DNA of 64,000 nt from Allobosea sp. Leaf344 (GTDB taxonomy: Bacteria; Pseudomonadota; Alphaproteobacteria; Rhizobiales; Beijerinckiaceae), in assembly GCF_001426225.1 (NCBI RefSeq), contig NZ_LMRT01000001.1, forward strand, positions 927,613-991,612, read 5' to 3'. A program made the translations under genes and the position numbers. Of this stretch, positions 16,322-25,367 are shown piece after piece. The notes under the pieces are model-generated. The model worked only from the letters and a program-made list of their open reading frames with translations. It made no database searches and was not told where the DNA came from. Position 1 is the stretch's first letter. Each line of letters opens with the position of its first letter.

Positions 16322-19300
16322 TCAATACTCCGCTAACGCTTTCAACTGGCTGCTACTATCCGATATAGACACCCGAGCCGATTCCGACCGTGAAAACGGT
16401 AGCTCATTCAAACCGAAATCGACCAAAGAAAGGCTAGCCTTTCGAGATATGAAAATGTCCCGGCCCAGTTCAATCGTCACTGTCACATTATGAACGCCTG
16501 GACGCAGCCGTGCTGCGATCTCGAAATCCAGCCTTAAGCCGTCATCAGCAAGCTGCTCATAAGCCAAATTTCGCCCAGAAGCATCAATACTAAAAGTGCT
16601 GTCGACCAAATTAAACCCATCGCGCACGATACGCACCATGACAAGATAGTATCCTTGCTTGACTATAAAGACCGGTATTAGCCAGTGATAGGTCTGGCCT
16701 CTTCTGTGCCGACCGGCAGCCAATGTCAGAACTCGGCTGTTCCCGCCCCGCTCTAAGAGTGGGGAAGAATAGCTTTCCGCACGAGGCCCATTGTATGCGC
16801 CACGGACGATATATTTTTCGACGACTGCAGGAGCTGCATCCATCTGTGATTCTCCCCTGGGTAGCATAGCGATCACGCTAGCCGCCCGGTCCAACCAGGT
16901 ATTGGACAGCGCAAAACGCTGCGCTTCGTCCGATCGGCTGTCAACGCGACCGGCATCCAAACGCCTTGACACCTCAAAGACAAACATGTCCGAATCGTCG
17001 CAAATCGAGACAGCGGACAAGCTGTCAGCTTGCGCTATTGCACGGATCTCGTCGAGATCGGTGCAGACAACCTCCGTGCCCGATGCGAGATACTCGTATA
17101 GCTTAACTGGATTAGTTACGTGAGTAATCTTGTTAGGGATAAACGGTAAAATTGCGAGATCGATTGCGATCATTATGCTCGGAACCATCTCATAAGGAAC
17201 TGCCCCCGTAAATATTACGTTTGGCGAGCGCGCGACTGCAGCCACTCGGTTACGCACCTCAGGCGATATTGGTCCGACAATGACAAAATGGTCAAAAGGC
17301 CGATCTGCAAGCAGGCGCTCTAGCAAATCGAAATCGAACCATGGTGCGATAGCCCCAACATAGCCGATGGTTTTTTTTGCTGCCTGCCCAGCCCAACTAA
17401 TTCCGAGTAGATTTCTTACATTAGCAGCGTCATACTCGACGCCAGCGTCAAAGTGGCTAGGCCAACATGCATTCTCAACCAATATGATATCCGGACGGAT
17501 TTCGGTGAAGCGCTCCTTGAGTACGCGACTAGATGTCGTAACATAATCGGCATGTTTTAAAAACAACTGAACTGCCTCCAGATATAGCTGGTCTTCGTGG
17601 AGACTTGGTTCGTCAATCAAATCGAACCAAACTTTGCGTTCGTTGACCGCGTAATTTGACGCTCCGTTAGTGAAACTATCCCGCCGATCTCGTGGCAATG
17701 AAGTTAACCAATCATTTGCGGCGGAGCCCAGCGCCCAAACATGGTAAGCGTAGTATACATAAAGTAAGCCACGATCTGCATATACAATCGCATCCTTCCC
17801 TAGTATCTCTAGCCTGCCATCATCAGCAGATTCAGCAGACTCTTGTTTCCTGTCTTCGACAAAAATGACATTTTGCTTTAGGCTCGATAACGCTCGCATT
17901 AGGTGATGAGGTCGCTGTAGAGGGAGTTTGTTGCTTGAACTAGCCCACACTATTCCGCCCGTGCCGACATGAATGATCGTGGAGGGCGTGGCCTGTTCCA
18001 CGGCGGAAAGCTTTTTTCGAACGACATTACCAGGCAGATTGCGAAGGAGAACAGTTCGCCAAACAGAAGCCCACTTTTCTTTCGAGAACGCCCTTGCAGA
18101 CTCTCGGCCGGCTTTCTGTAGGCGTTTTCTAAGCGGCTTGTCATTGATGAGTCTGCGAATTGCCTGATGAAGGTCATCGCGGCGGGGTGCAATAAGCAAA
18201 CCGTTCAACTCATCGATTATAATATTAGAAAGCCCCCCAACGTCAGTAGCAATAACTGCGTTGGCAGAAGCCAACGCCTCTAACGCTGACAAAGATGTCC
18301 CCTCTGACTGTAGAGTGGGAATAACAGTGATATCTGCACTCCAATAATAACCACTCATTGCTTCTGGTAGCGATACAATATGCTTAACGCGATTTGGATA
18401 CATTGATGAAAGCATATCAACGTGGGTCTTTTCCCGGTCATCGCTATCGCCTAGGAATAAAATATCAACATTGTCAAATTCTTCAATAATTTTCGGAACG
18501 ATATCGGCTAAGAGCCAATACCCCCTAGGACTGTAGAGCCTCCTCGGGTAAAGGACGCTGATCCGCTCATCTTCTACTTTCCGATGGGCAAAAAATTCGC
18601 TTCCAACGTAATTTGGCACGTAGGCAAGTTTAGCAGCAATGTCCGGCCGCGTCGCTCTCAACACGTTGATCGAATTCGCATCAACCGAAATACACTCGTC
18701 CAGATGTAATATAGAACTAAAAACGTCCCTACTGACGTGAGGATCCAGCAGTGTCGAATTAGGATGATCCCAATAAACTCCGTGACAAATTCCGATTGAC
18801 GGCCTATGTACATTTGCAACGCCTAATGTGAAGGGTGAGTATATATTTACATCACCGGGTTCAGTTAACTTGGAAAAATCTACACTTAGATCAAAAATAC
18901 TATTTTTCCATGGAATACTTATCACTTGTATTCCCCGGACGCTACGCTTCCAGTGCCGGCTGCCGCCCTGATAAATTATGACTTCATATCCCAAATCTCT
19001 CAAGATTTCAACAAGGTCAAAAATGTATCGCTCCGCTCCTCCGGGATATACTCGCTGTCCGCCAAAATCGAAAAACGTAACTGTATAAATGTGCGCGACA
19101 CGGGAGTTCTCAATAGAAACTATTCGTGCTGGGATTTTCTCCGAAAGGAATGCGTCACTTGATTCGATATTCGCATTATTGATTTTGTTAACAATCAGTT
19201 GCGGCCGGCGCAAAGCAATTTCTTCTCTTATAAATCTGGAGAATTCCGATGTTGAAATATCGAATTTTTCTTCAACTGACGCTAGCAGTTCGAGGGCATC

Positions 19301-19582
19301 CTCTTCGCAGCCGACCTCAACGAGCTTTTGGACTGCAGTGAGATGTCCTTCCAAAAATGATGGGCGAGCCACGACAACCTCTCTAAGTGCTGTAACACCA
19401 TCGTCGATGGCACCTAGGTCTAGTTTTTTAATAGCGTCCGCTAGGTAGGCCCAGTCATCACCTCCGCTCGCCTTTTCAGTCTGGTCGAAGAGCGTTGCTC
19501 CTTCATCAATTGCGCCCGCATATGCTTCCCACAAGCTTCTCGCGGACCGCTTATTCGCACTCTCATTTGGCGTGTCATTCAT
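16322..19582 (-). CDS. Giant protein with two glycosyltransferase domains and a C-terminal beta domain
   Basis: The protein has 1086 residues. Residues 1-150 are helical with a TPR-like look. About 165-520 is a GT4-type glycosyltransferase: GGQRVYPGGAERYIFDL at its start, LYPRRLYSPRGYWLLADIV, and the late motif PTLQSEGTSLSALEALAS. About 540-920 is a second glycosyltransferase of another GT-B subfamily: RPHHLMRALSSL, IGYVGAIAPWFDFDLLERL, NPVKLYEYLASGTEVVCTDL. The last 150 residues are strand-rich and may bind carbohydrate. The ATG at 19582 overlaps the upstream stop (ATGA). Two joined transferases suggest that two consecutive sugars are added, or that one domain only binds; the donor and acceptor sugars are unknown. 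Confidence 0.85.
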   Translation of the reverse strand: MNDTPNESANKRSARSLWEAYAGAIDEGATLFDQTEKASGGDDWAYLADAIKKLDLGAIDDGVTALREVVVARPSFLEGHLTAVQKLVEVGCEEDALELLASVEEKFDISTSEFSRFIREEIALRRPQLIVNKINNANIESSDAFLSEKIPARIVSIENSRVAHIYTVTFFDFGGQRVYPGGAERYIFDLVEILRDLGYEVIIYQGGSRHWKRSVRGIQVISIPWKNSIFDLSVDFSKLTEPGDVNIYSPFTLGVANVHRPSIGICHGVYWDHPNSTLLDPHVSRDVFSSILHLDECISVDANSINVLRATRPDIAAKLAYVPNYVGSEFFAHRKVEDERISVLYPRRLYSPRGYWLLADIVPKIIEEFDNVDILFLGDSDDREKTHVDMLSSMYPNRVKHIVSLPEAMSGYYWSADITVIPTLQSEGTSLSALEALASANAVIATDVGGLSNIIIDELNGLLIAPRRDDLHQAIRRLINDKPLRKRLQKAGRESARAFSKEKWASVWRTVLLRNLPGNVVRKKLSAVEQATPSTIIHVGTGGIVWASSSNKLPLQRPHHLMRALSSLKQNVIFVEDRKQESAESADDGRLEILGKDAIVYADRGLLYVYYAYHVWALGSAANDWLTSLPRDRRDSFTNGASNYAVNERKVWFDLIDEPSLHEDQLYLEAVQLFLKHADYVTTSSRVLKERFTEIRPDIILVENACWPSHFDAGVEYDAANVRNLLGISWAGQAAKKTIGYVGAIAPWFDFDLLERLLADRPFDHFVIVGPISPEVRNRVAAVARSPNVIFTGAVPYEMVPSIMIAIDLAILPFIPNKITHVTNPVKLYEYLASGTEVVCTDLDEIRAIAQADSLSAVSICDDSDMFVFEVSRRLDAGRVDSRSDEAQRFALSNTWLDRAASVIAMLPRGESQMDAAPAVVEKYIVRGAYNGPRAESYSSPLLERGGNSRVLTLAAGRHRRGQTYHWLIPVFIVKQGYYLVMVRIVRDGFNLVDSTFSIDASGRNLAYEQLADDGLRLDFEIAARLRPGVHNVTVTIELGRDIFISRKASLSLVDFGLNELPFSRSESARVSISDSSSQLKALAEY

Positions 19583-21846
19583 TTGTCAGTCACTCGCAGA
19601 CGTTCGTGTTGTTTGTATCTCACCAGCCGGCGGGCCCAGCCTGACGAACATTCAATATCCCTCAGGTGGATCGATATCGGGTCGCCGCCCCCGGGCGCCC
19701 CCCCCGCTCCCCTGCTGATCTTCCCGCCGTAGCGAGCAGCTGTCGCAATGGTCTCGAATTGCTCGAAGGAGGAACATCCGTCGATCCAGATCGGAGGATA
19801 CTGAGCAAGGATCGCTTGCCCTAATGACTGTGCACGGAGGCTCCAGTCATTATCCAAGGCAAACTGCCGTCTTTCGGCAGCTTTACCGATATTGTCACCA
19901 TAAAATTCGGATCGAATTGCAGCGGCAAAAGCTTGTGGTGTATGCGCAGTCTCAACTAGGCCTGCCAGCTCCTCAAGCTCCGGGATTGGTGTGGCGACAA
20001 CCGGCTTGCCGCTAGCTAAATATTCGTAGACTTTCACGGGATTAGTGGAAAACGTTAACTGATTAATCTTGAACGGTATGATTGCAACGTCAAACCTCGA
20101 CAATTCCGTCGGAAGTTGTTCATATGCTAATTCACCTTTTATGTAAACGTTACCAAGTTTGGCAATCTCGGAAACTTCCACCGTCGGCTCGCCTATGAGC
20201 AAAAAGTCAAAATCCGAGCAGATTATTGCCACTTGATGTAAAAGAGCTAAATCAAACCAGTCAGCAATGGCGCCGTAGTAGCCAACGACCGGGCGGCGAT
20301 CGCGATCACTGCGGATCCGGGTCGAGCAGACGAAACGTTCGTTCTCCGCTCCGTTCCTGATCAATACAGCATCGCCTCTTGTGCAATCCAGAAGCAGTGG
20401 CCTTGAAGCGCAGATCACCGTGTCAGCGAGGCTCAGACAAAGCTTCTCAAACTCGTCGAGCTTTTCGGTTGCGCCAGAAAAAGCCGCATTCGAATCCAGA
20501 TAGTCAAATAACAAAGGTCCGCGAGCTGTTCCGGCGACCGTGTCATACCAACCGGGATGTTGGACGAGCAACGCCGCGTCATCAATCTCTAGCTCAGCTA
20601 TTAGCTTTGTCAGGCAAGCCTCAAGCTCGGGGCAACGATGGGATATTTTGTCGAGGGAATGTACAGAGGCAGGAAATCCCTTTGGAACAGTGAAGCGAAC
20701 CTCATAAATATGGGGGAATGGGCAATCGATAATGCGCCATCCCGACGATGTTCCTGTCTGCTCAAACGTTGGCGATATATAAAGCACTGATGCGCCAAGC
20801 TTGGCGAGGCCTTCCGCAAGATGCTGCGGTCTCTGCTTTCTATAATGCCAATCTATATTGGCGAAAATAATCGCGTGAATGCCGATGAGTGGACCACTGC
20901 GGTGGCGTGATGGGTGACTGAACCGGCGAACAAACTTGGCATGAGCTGTTGCCGATTGCCCCTTCCCCGCTTGTCGCGTGAACTCTCGACCCGCAGCGAG
21001 AGCGACGCGGGCAACGGTCAATTGTAAGGCAACATTGAGATTGTTGGAATTAGCAGCGTGGGCTAACCGAGTTTCGGCTTCGCCTGGCGAGTATCCACTG
21101 ACAATTCGCAATTCATTGACTGCTTCTCGATGTTGAGGGTCGGCATTCACTGCCCTCGCGAAAAATTCAGCTGCTTCGCTCGATCGTCCTTCCGATTTTT
21201 TTAACCGGCCCAACTGCAGCCATGCGTCTACAGAATTTTCCAGCGCAGCTCCTGCGCGATAACAGAGTTCGGCTTTATCTTTGATATCCAGCTCTTTAAG
21301 ACAATGCCCAAGTTGTATCCATATGTCTGCGTGGGAGGGGTCTAATTGCAAAGCTGATTCGTAGTGAACACGAGCGGCGCTCCACAGCTTATCTACGGCC
21401 GCCAAGCCACCTAGGCCAACGTGCACGGCATATCTCAGCTCCTGAGCTGATTCAGCTGTTTGGTGTAAAAGTTCTTCTAGAATACACTTAGCAACGGCCC
21501 TGTTCCCTGCTGCCCCCTCTAAATTACCGAGATGCAGAGATGCGTCGGGCGAATGGCAAGGATCACCAAGTGACACGGCACGTTGATACGAGGCTCTCGA
21601 AGCAGCTATGTCGCCGAATTCCTTGTACGCGTGCCCTAGTTGGACCAATATATCAGCACGATGAGGGGCGCATCGCACCGCTTCGGCATATGAATCAATC
21701 GCGCTCTGCCATTCGCGCTGATCGCGCGCCATGTTGCCCTGGTCGATTGCGCGAATGATGCCCTCTGGATTAGTCGCCGCAGTAGTAGCAAGCAGCTCGA
21801 CCATTCGCGTACGCAAGGCAAGAAATATTCGACGATAGATCTTCAT
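19579..21846 (-). CDS. TPR-repeat glycosyltransferase
   Basis: The protein has 755 residues. The first 260 residues contain about five tetratricopeptide units (AIDSYAEAVRCAPHRADILVQLGHAYKEFG, then two or three similar units around 150-230). After that comes a GT-B type glycosyltransferase with HYRKQRPQHLAEGLAKLG, VVGYYGAIADWFDLALLHQV and NPVKVYEYLASGKPVVATP. This transferase half is clearly related to the second transferase of the 1086-residue neighbour (same GY.GAI..WFD..LL and NPVK.YEYLASG motifs). The TPR part probably mediates protein contacts. The gene is the first of the leftward unit that ends in wecB. Confidence 0.85.
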   Translation of the reverse strand: MKIYRRIFLALRTRMVELLATTAATNPEGIIRAIDQGNMARDQREWQSAIDSYAEAVRCAPHRADILVQLGHAYKEFGDIAASRASYQRAVSLGDPCHSPDASLHLGNLEGAAGNRAVAKCILEELLHQTAESAQELRYAVHVGLGGLAAVDKLWSAARVHYESALQLDPSHADIWIQLGHCLKELDIKDKAELCYRAGAALENSVDAWLQLGRLKKSEGRSSEAAEFFARAVNADPQHREAVNELRIVSGYSPGEAETRLAHAANSNNLNVALQLTVARVALAAGREFTRQAGKGQSATAHAKFVRRFSHPSRHRSGPLIGIHAIIFANIDWHYRKQRPQHLAEGLAKLGASVLYISPTFEQTGTSSGWRIIDCPFPHIYEVRFTVPKGFPASVHSLDKISHRCPELEACLTKLIAELEIDDAALLVQHPGWYDTVAGTARGPLLFDYLDSNAAFSGATEKLDEFEKLCLSLADTVICASRPLLLDCTRGDAVLIRNGAENERFVCSTRIRSDRDRRPVVGYYGAIADWFDLALLHQVAIICSDFDFLLIGEPTVEVSEIAKLGNVYIKGELAYEQLPTELSRFDVAIIPFKINQLTFSTNPVKVYEYLASGKPVVATPIPELEELAGLVETAHTPQAFAAAIRSEFYGDNIGKAAERRQFALDNDWSLRAQSLGQAILAQYPPIWIDGCSSFEQFETIATAARYGGKISRGAGGAPGGGDPISIHLRDIECSSGWARRLVRYKQHERLRVTDK

Positions 21847-22051
21847 CGTTTGCTAGCGAGCGTTCCAGCTTAACATAAATTTTGTCGCTGCCATATGTCT
21901 TGTAACCCTCTAGGCGGGCGAGTTTTTGCGTGGCCCATTTGCTTCGGTCAACCGATCCACTGCCGTCTGTTTCAGCAGTGCCGTGTAACATCCATTACGG
22001 ATCGATTCAACATACAGGGCTTTTTTTTCGCCATTCGATTGACTTGATTTT
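21847..22051. other. Intergenic stretch between the glycosyltransferase unit and the IS256 remnant
   Basis: This stretch holds the promoter side of the leftward glycosyltransferase operon and probably the end of the IS256 element (around 21990-22030). A short minus-strand open frame covers 21770-21991 but overlaps the glycosyltransferase start and shows no family similarity, so it is not called. I see no other gene. Confidence 0.4.
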
Positions 22052-23197
22052 TCATGACCCACTCACGCGGCTCTTCCACTCCTTTTTGGAGTGGTTCAAG
22101 ACGAGGAAGAGGAGCTTTGTTGCGGCCTCGTCGGTTGGAAAGTGTCCTCTGGCGCGCACGGCCCGGCGCAGCTTGGCGTTCAGCGCCTCGATCGCGTTGG
22201 TGGTGTAGAGGATGCGACGGACGTCTGCCGGGAAGGTGTAAAGCAGCACGACCTCGCGCCATGCGCGCCGCCAGCTCTGGGCGATCACCGGTTAGCGGTG
22301 GCCCCAATGCCCCTCCTCGAAGGCATTGAGCGCCGCCTCGGCGGCGGCGGCATCGATGGCGCGGTAGATGTCCTTCAACGCGGCGGCGACGAGCTAGCGC
22401 TCCTTGTAGGAGACGATGTCCAGGCTGTGGCGCAGCAGGTGGACGATACAGGTCTGAACTATAGTCTCCGGAAAAACGACCCGGATTGGGTCGGGGAAGC
22501 CCTTCAGGCCATCTATGACGGCCAGCAGGATACCATCGACGCCGCGGTTGCGCAGCTCGTTCATGACGCGCAACCAGAACTTCGCGCTCTCGTTTTGCTC
22601 CAGCCAGAGACCCAAGATCTCCTTGGCGCCGTCGGCCCGGACGCCGAGCGCGATGTGAACGGCCTTGTTGCGGAAGACGCCCTCGTCGCGGATCTTGACG
22701 CGCATGGCATCGAGGAAGACCGGCTCCAGCGGCCTTGCCTGCCAGGCCGCGATCTCCTCCAGAACCGCGTCGGTGACCGCGCTGATGAGATCGGGCGAGA
22801 CGTCGATGGCATAGAGCTCGCGCAGATGCCCGACGATCTCGCGGGCCCTCATGCCTCGGGCATACATTGAGACGATCTTGTCGTCGAAGCCGGGGAGGCG
22901 GCACTGATACTTGGCGATCAGCTGCGGATCGAACGTCGCCTGTCGATCGCGCGAAATCTCCAGCTCGATCCGGCCGGTCTCGGTCGTCACGGTTTTGCGG
23001 CCGTAGCCGTTGCGGCTGTTGCCGGACTCGTTGCTCGCCAGATGGTGATCGATCTCGGCATTCAGGGCCCGCTCGGCGAAGGCCTTCTTCAGATCGTCGA
23101 GCAGGCATTGGGGTCGAAGGCCGTCTTGGGATCGGCGCCAGACAAGAGCTGGTCCAAAAGCGCGTCAGGAATGCCGGGGGGCTTTGCGTCGTGCCAC
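22052..23197 (-). pseudogene. IS256-family transposase, broken by two stops and two frameshifts
   Basis: The minus strand encodes an IS256-type transposase. A probable GTG start at 23197 gives VARRKAP, followed by IPDALLDQLLSGADPKTAFD, LKKAFAERALNAEIDHHLAS, SRNGYGRKTV, DKIVSMYARGMRAREI, VFLDAMRVKIRDEG, LAVIDGLKGFPDPI and finally IYTTNAIEALNAKLRRAVR-like sequence (RRILYTTNAIEALNAKLR). The frame is broken at a run of C's (on the minus strand) near 23175, by an apparent one-base loss near 23106, and by stops at 22394-22396 and 22292-22294. It is therefore inactive unless these are sequence errors. It interrupts an IS481 fragment. Confidence 0.8.
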
Positions 23198-23282
23198 CGG
23201 GAACCTCCATCGGATCCATTTTGCCCACCCGCACAGGCAAACCCTGACGTCCCTTGTCGATGGCCTGAGAGCTTCCCCGACC

Positions 23283-23570
23283 CGAGAACGTCGTCAACCG
23301 GCAGCAGCGTGTGGCGCCGAAACTTAAAAGCCGTGGCTTCCTCAGCACAGGCGTGCACTATGCTGCGCGGATCGCGGTGGGCCATGAGAATCCGACGTCG
23401 ACGTCGGCTCGCGCCACTTCGTAACCGTGGTTCGGCTCAGCCCGCATCGCCGGGCAAGAACGCTGGTCTTCTCTTTCGTCGCTTGGAGCTCGGCTCGAAC
23501 CCGCGGCATTGTGCGGGTGCTGCCGGGAAAATGCCCGGGCCATAACGCGTCCTCCGCATCCCGCGCAGAA
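23283..23570 (-). pseudogene. IS481-family transposase 5' fragment, cut by IS256
   Basis: On the minus strand the sequence reads STRTMPRVRAELQATKEKTS, then VLARRCGLSRTTVTKWREP, then after a frameshift HRDPRSIVHACAEEA and FRRHTLLPVDDVLG. This matches residues about 10-90 of the IS481 transposase at 13992, in the opposite direction. Similarity ends abruptly at DDVLG near 23283, where IS256 sequence begins, so IS256 inserted into, or recombined with, this copy. An open frame of 98 codons at 23089-23385 is a chimera across this junction and is not a real gene. Confidence 0.75.
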
Positions 23571-23630
23571 CAGCGTCACGACTTCGGGACCAAAAACTCA
23601 CTCGTTGAAGCTGGTTAAGCCGAGTCTTGA

Positions 23631-23858
23631 TCACTTCCTTAGTTTGACCCCGGTGCCCTCTCCGTCCGCCGCGATAAACACCACCCCTGCCGCCTCGAGC
23701 GCGAGTTTGATCCCAAGCAGGTTGTTATGAGTTGGCGTCCGCCTGCCCTTTTCGAAGTCGCGGATGGTCGAGAGCCCGAGGTGGGCTGCGGCGGCAAGGT
23801 CTGACTGCGACCATTCGATGAGGGCGCGGGCGGCGCGCGACTGGGCTGGCGTGATCAT
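23631..23858 (-). CDS. Small XRE-family transcriptional regulator
   Basis: This is a helix-turn-helix protein of 75 residues: the N-terminus AQSRAARALIEWSQSDLAAAAHLGLSTIRDFEKGRRTPTHNNLLGIKLAL is a complete Cro/C1-type HTH, followed by a short tail (GVVFIAADGEGTGVKL) that matches a group of single-domain XRE regulators common in alphaproteobacterial chromosomes and phages. It is divergent from the prophage gene at 23979 and is probably the repressor or control protein of this remnant. A 17-base palindrome at 23888-23904, just upstream, is a candidate operator. Confidence 0.85.
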   Translation of the reverse strand: MITPAQSRAARALIEWSQSDLAAAAHLGLSTIRDFEKGRRTPTHNNLLGIKLALEAAGVVFIAADGEGTGVKLRK

Positions 23859-23887
23859 GAAGCGTGGATAGCATTCAGCAACGATTT

Positions 23888-23904
23888 CTGTCGAGCCTCG
23901 ACAG
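23888..23904. promoter_or_regulatory. Candidate operator between divergent phage genes
   Basis: CTGTCGAGCCTCGACAG is a perfect inverted repeat with 8-base arms and a 1-base centre. It sits 30 bases upstream of the XRE regulator start and 75 bases upstream of the first plus-strand gene, a typical place for an XRE operator. Binding by the neighbouring regulator is inference. Confidence 0.4.
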
Positions 23905-23978
23905 TTGCGGTTGACTGCTGGCCGGACCCGACGCTAACCGTCGTTCATCGACAATAAACGTTGATGAGGTTGAGTGTC

Positions 23979-24374
23979 ATGTGTCTGATCACCACGGCTG
24001 ACGGCCGAACCATCTTTTATCATTCCGCGATCATGAGGCGCGCCCACGAGCTCGGACGGTTCGCCTTGCGGATGTGTCGGGATGCTCAGGAGCGCAACTT
24101 TCAGCGCTCGCACTGGCTCAAGCGCGCCTGGGCGGAAGCAAGGAGCGAGCGTTCGGAGCTTGCTAGGCGCGTGGCGCAGGATGCGGACCGACGCGCCTGG
24201 CTGGAACATCGCGCCCGCGAGAGTGCTGCGTTGATCGCCGCCTATGGCCACAACCGGTCAGCGATCGAGGGCGCACTGCTGCGGGAGAGCATGCGCGACC
24301 GGATGGATTTCGCGCGGGTTGCGCAACTTGAAGCGGCTTTGGCAGCCCTGCCTCAGCGCCATCAGCTTCATTGA
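23979..24374 (+). CDS. Uncharacterised phage-type protein
   Basis: I do not recognise a defined domain. The protein of about 131 residues begins MCLITTADGRTIFYHSAIMRRAHELGRFALR and is otherwise a highly charged helix with many Arg, Ala and Glu residues. TGAGG at 23965-23969 precedes the ATG at 23979 by nine bases; ATG at 23964 is possible. It is the first gene of a plus-strand run with an unknown small gene, the ERF annealing gene and the exonuclease gene, so it is probably an early phage gene. Confidence 0.6.
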   Translation: MCLITTADGRTIFYHSAIMRRAHELGRFALRMCRDAQERNFQRSHWLKRAWAEARSERSELARRVAQDADRRAWLEHRARESAALIAAYGHNRSAIEGALLRESMRDRMDFARVAQLEAALAALPQRHQLH

Positions 24375-24381
24375 GGGCGTC

Positions 24382-24633
24382 ATGGACAGCATCATCCGCA
24401 TATCCCGATCATCGTCTGCCCCGGTCGATGGCTTCCAGCCTCTGGCTGAGCTGGACAGTGCAGAGCCCTCTTCCGGCAGCCCGTCAGCACCGCAGCCTGG
24501 AACAGCTCTAACCCCACGTGTTCGTCAGACCCCCGCCGAGCTCGCGACCGAGTACCGGCGCTGGATCGTGCGCGGCAGCAACGGCGTTTCCGCTGCTCTT
24601 TTGTCCGTCTTGGCCCACCCGGGAGAACGATGA
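24382..24633 (+). CDS. Uncharacterised small phage-type protein
   Basis: This is an 83-residue protein with no recognised family. The first half is rich in Ser, Pro and Ala and probably disordered. The second half carries TPAELATEYRRWIVRGSNGVSAALLSVL, which looks like one or two helices. The start is the ATG at 24382; the stop overlaps the ATG of the ERF gene by four bases, which supports its reality as part of the operon. Confidence 0.55.
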   Translation: MDSIIRISRSSSAPVDGFQPLAELDSAEPSSGSPSAPQPGTALTPRVRQTPAELATEYRRWIVRGSNGVSAALLSVLAHPGER

Positions 24634-25367
24634 TGAAGCTCGTCACGGCTCACAGCTCGCCAGAGCCGATCTCTCCCCTCTTCGCAATCGCGCCGCTGGC
24701 GATGCTGAGCCAGGCGGTCGAGCGCGGCGCATCGCCCGACACAATCGAACGGCTGATGGGGCTGCACGAACGCTTTGAAGCGCATCAGGCGCGCAAAGCC
24801 TTCGACAACGCCATGGCGCAAGCCAAGGCAGAGATCCCTGTGATCCTGAAGAAGCGGGACGTCACGCTTGGGTCCGGGTCAAGGCGCAACGCCTATCGCT
24901 ATGAGGACCTCGCCGAGATCGCCCGAACGGTCAATCCGATCCTGTCACGACACGGATTGTCCTACCGGTTCCGGACCTCGGTCGAGGACGATCGGGTGAT
25001 GGTCACTTGCATCGTCTCGCATCGCGATGGCCACGCGGAAGAGAACCAGATCAGCGCGGCCAAGGACGAGAGCGGCGGCAAGAACGCGATCCAGGCGATC
25101 GGCTCGGCGCTGACTTATCTGCAGCGGATGACGCTCAAGGCCTCGCTGGGCCTAGCCGCCGCTGAGGACGATGACGGTCAGGCGACAGGCACGCAGCTGC
25201 CGATCGATGGCGACCAGATCCGCGAGATCCTGACCCTGCTCAAACAGAGCGGCACGTCGAAGGCTGCCCTGCTGCGCTTCTTCAAGATCGAGGCGTTGCC
25301 CGATCTGCCGGCGATCAAGTTCCGGCAGGCGACCGACATGCTGACGGCCAAGGGGAAGCGCGCATGA
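24630..25367 (+). CDS. ERF-family single-strand DNA annealing protein
   Basis: This phage recombinase of 245 residues anneals complementary single strands, working with a 5'-3' exonuclease. The ERF core is seen as FEAHQARKAFDNAMAQAKAEIP, then KRRDV-like KKRDVTL, YRYEDLAEIARTVNPILSRHGLSYRF, IVSHRDGHAEE and the end KNAIQAIGSALTYLQRMTLKASLGL. The family is found in temperate phages and prophages. GGGAG lies upstream of the ATG at 24630. The next gene, a YqaJ-type nuclease, overlaps its stop, the usual pairing for recombination modules. Confidence 0.9.
   Translation: MMKLVTAHSSPEPISPLFAIAPLAMLSQAVERGASPDTIERLMGLHERFEAHQARKAFDNAMAQAKAEIPVILKKRDVTLGSGSRRNAYRYEDLAEIARTVNPILSRHGLSYRFRTSVEDDRVMVTCIVSHRDGHAEENQISAAKDESGGKNAIQAIGSALTYLQRMTLKASLGLAAAEDDDGQATGTQLPIDGDQIREILTLLKQSGTSKAALLRFFKIEALPDLPAIKFRQATDMLTAKGKRA

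Noticed and set aside
21770..21991. 73-codon minus-strand frame before the TPR-glycosyltransferase
   Set aside because: It overlaps the start of the certain gene and has no recognisable similarity.
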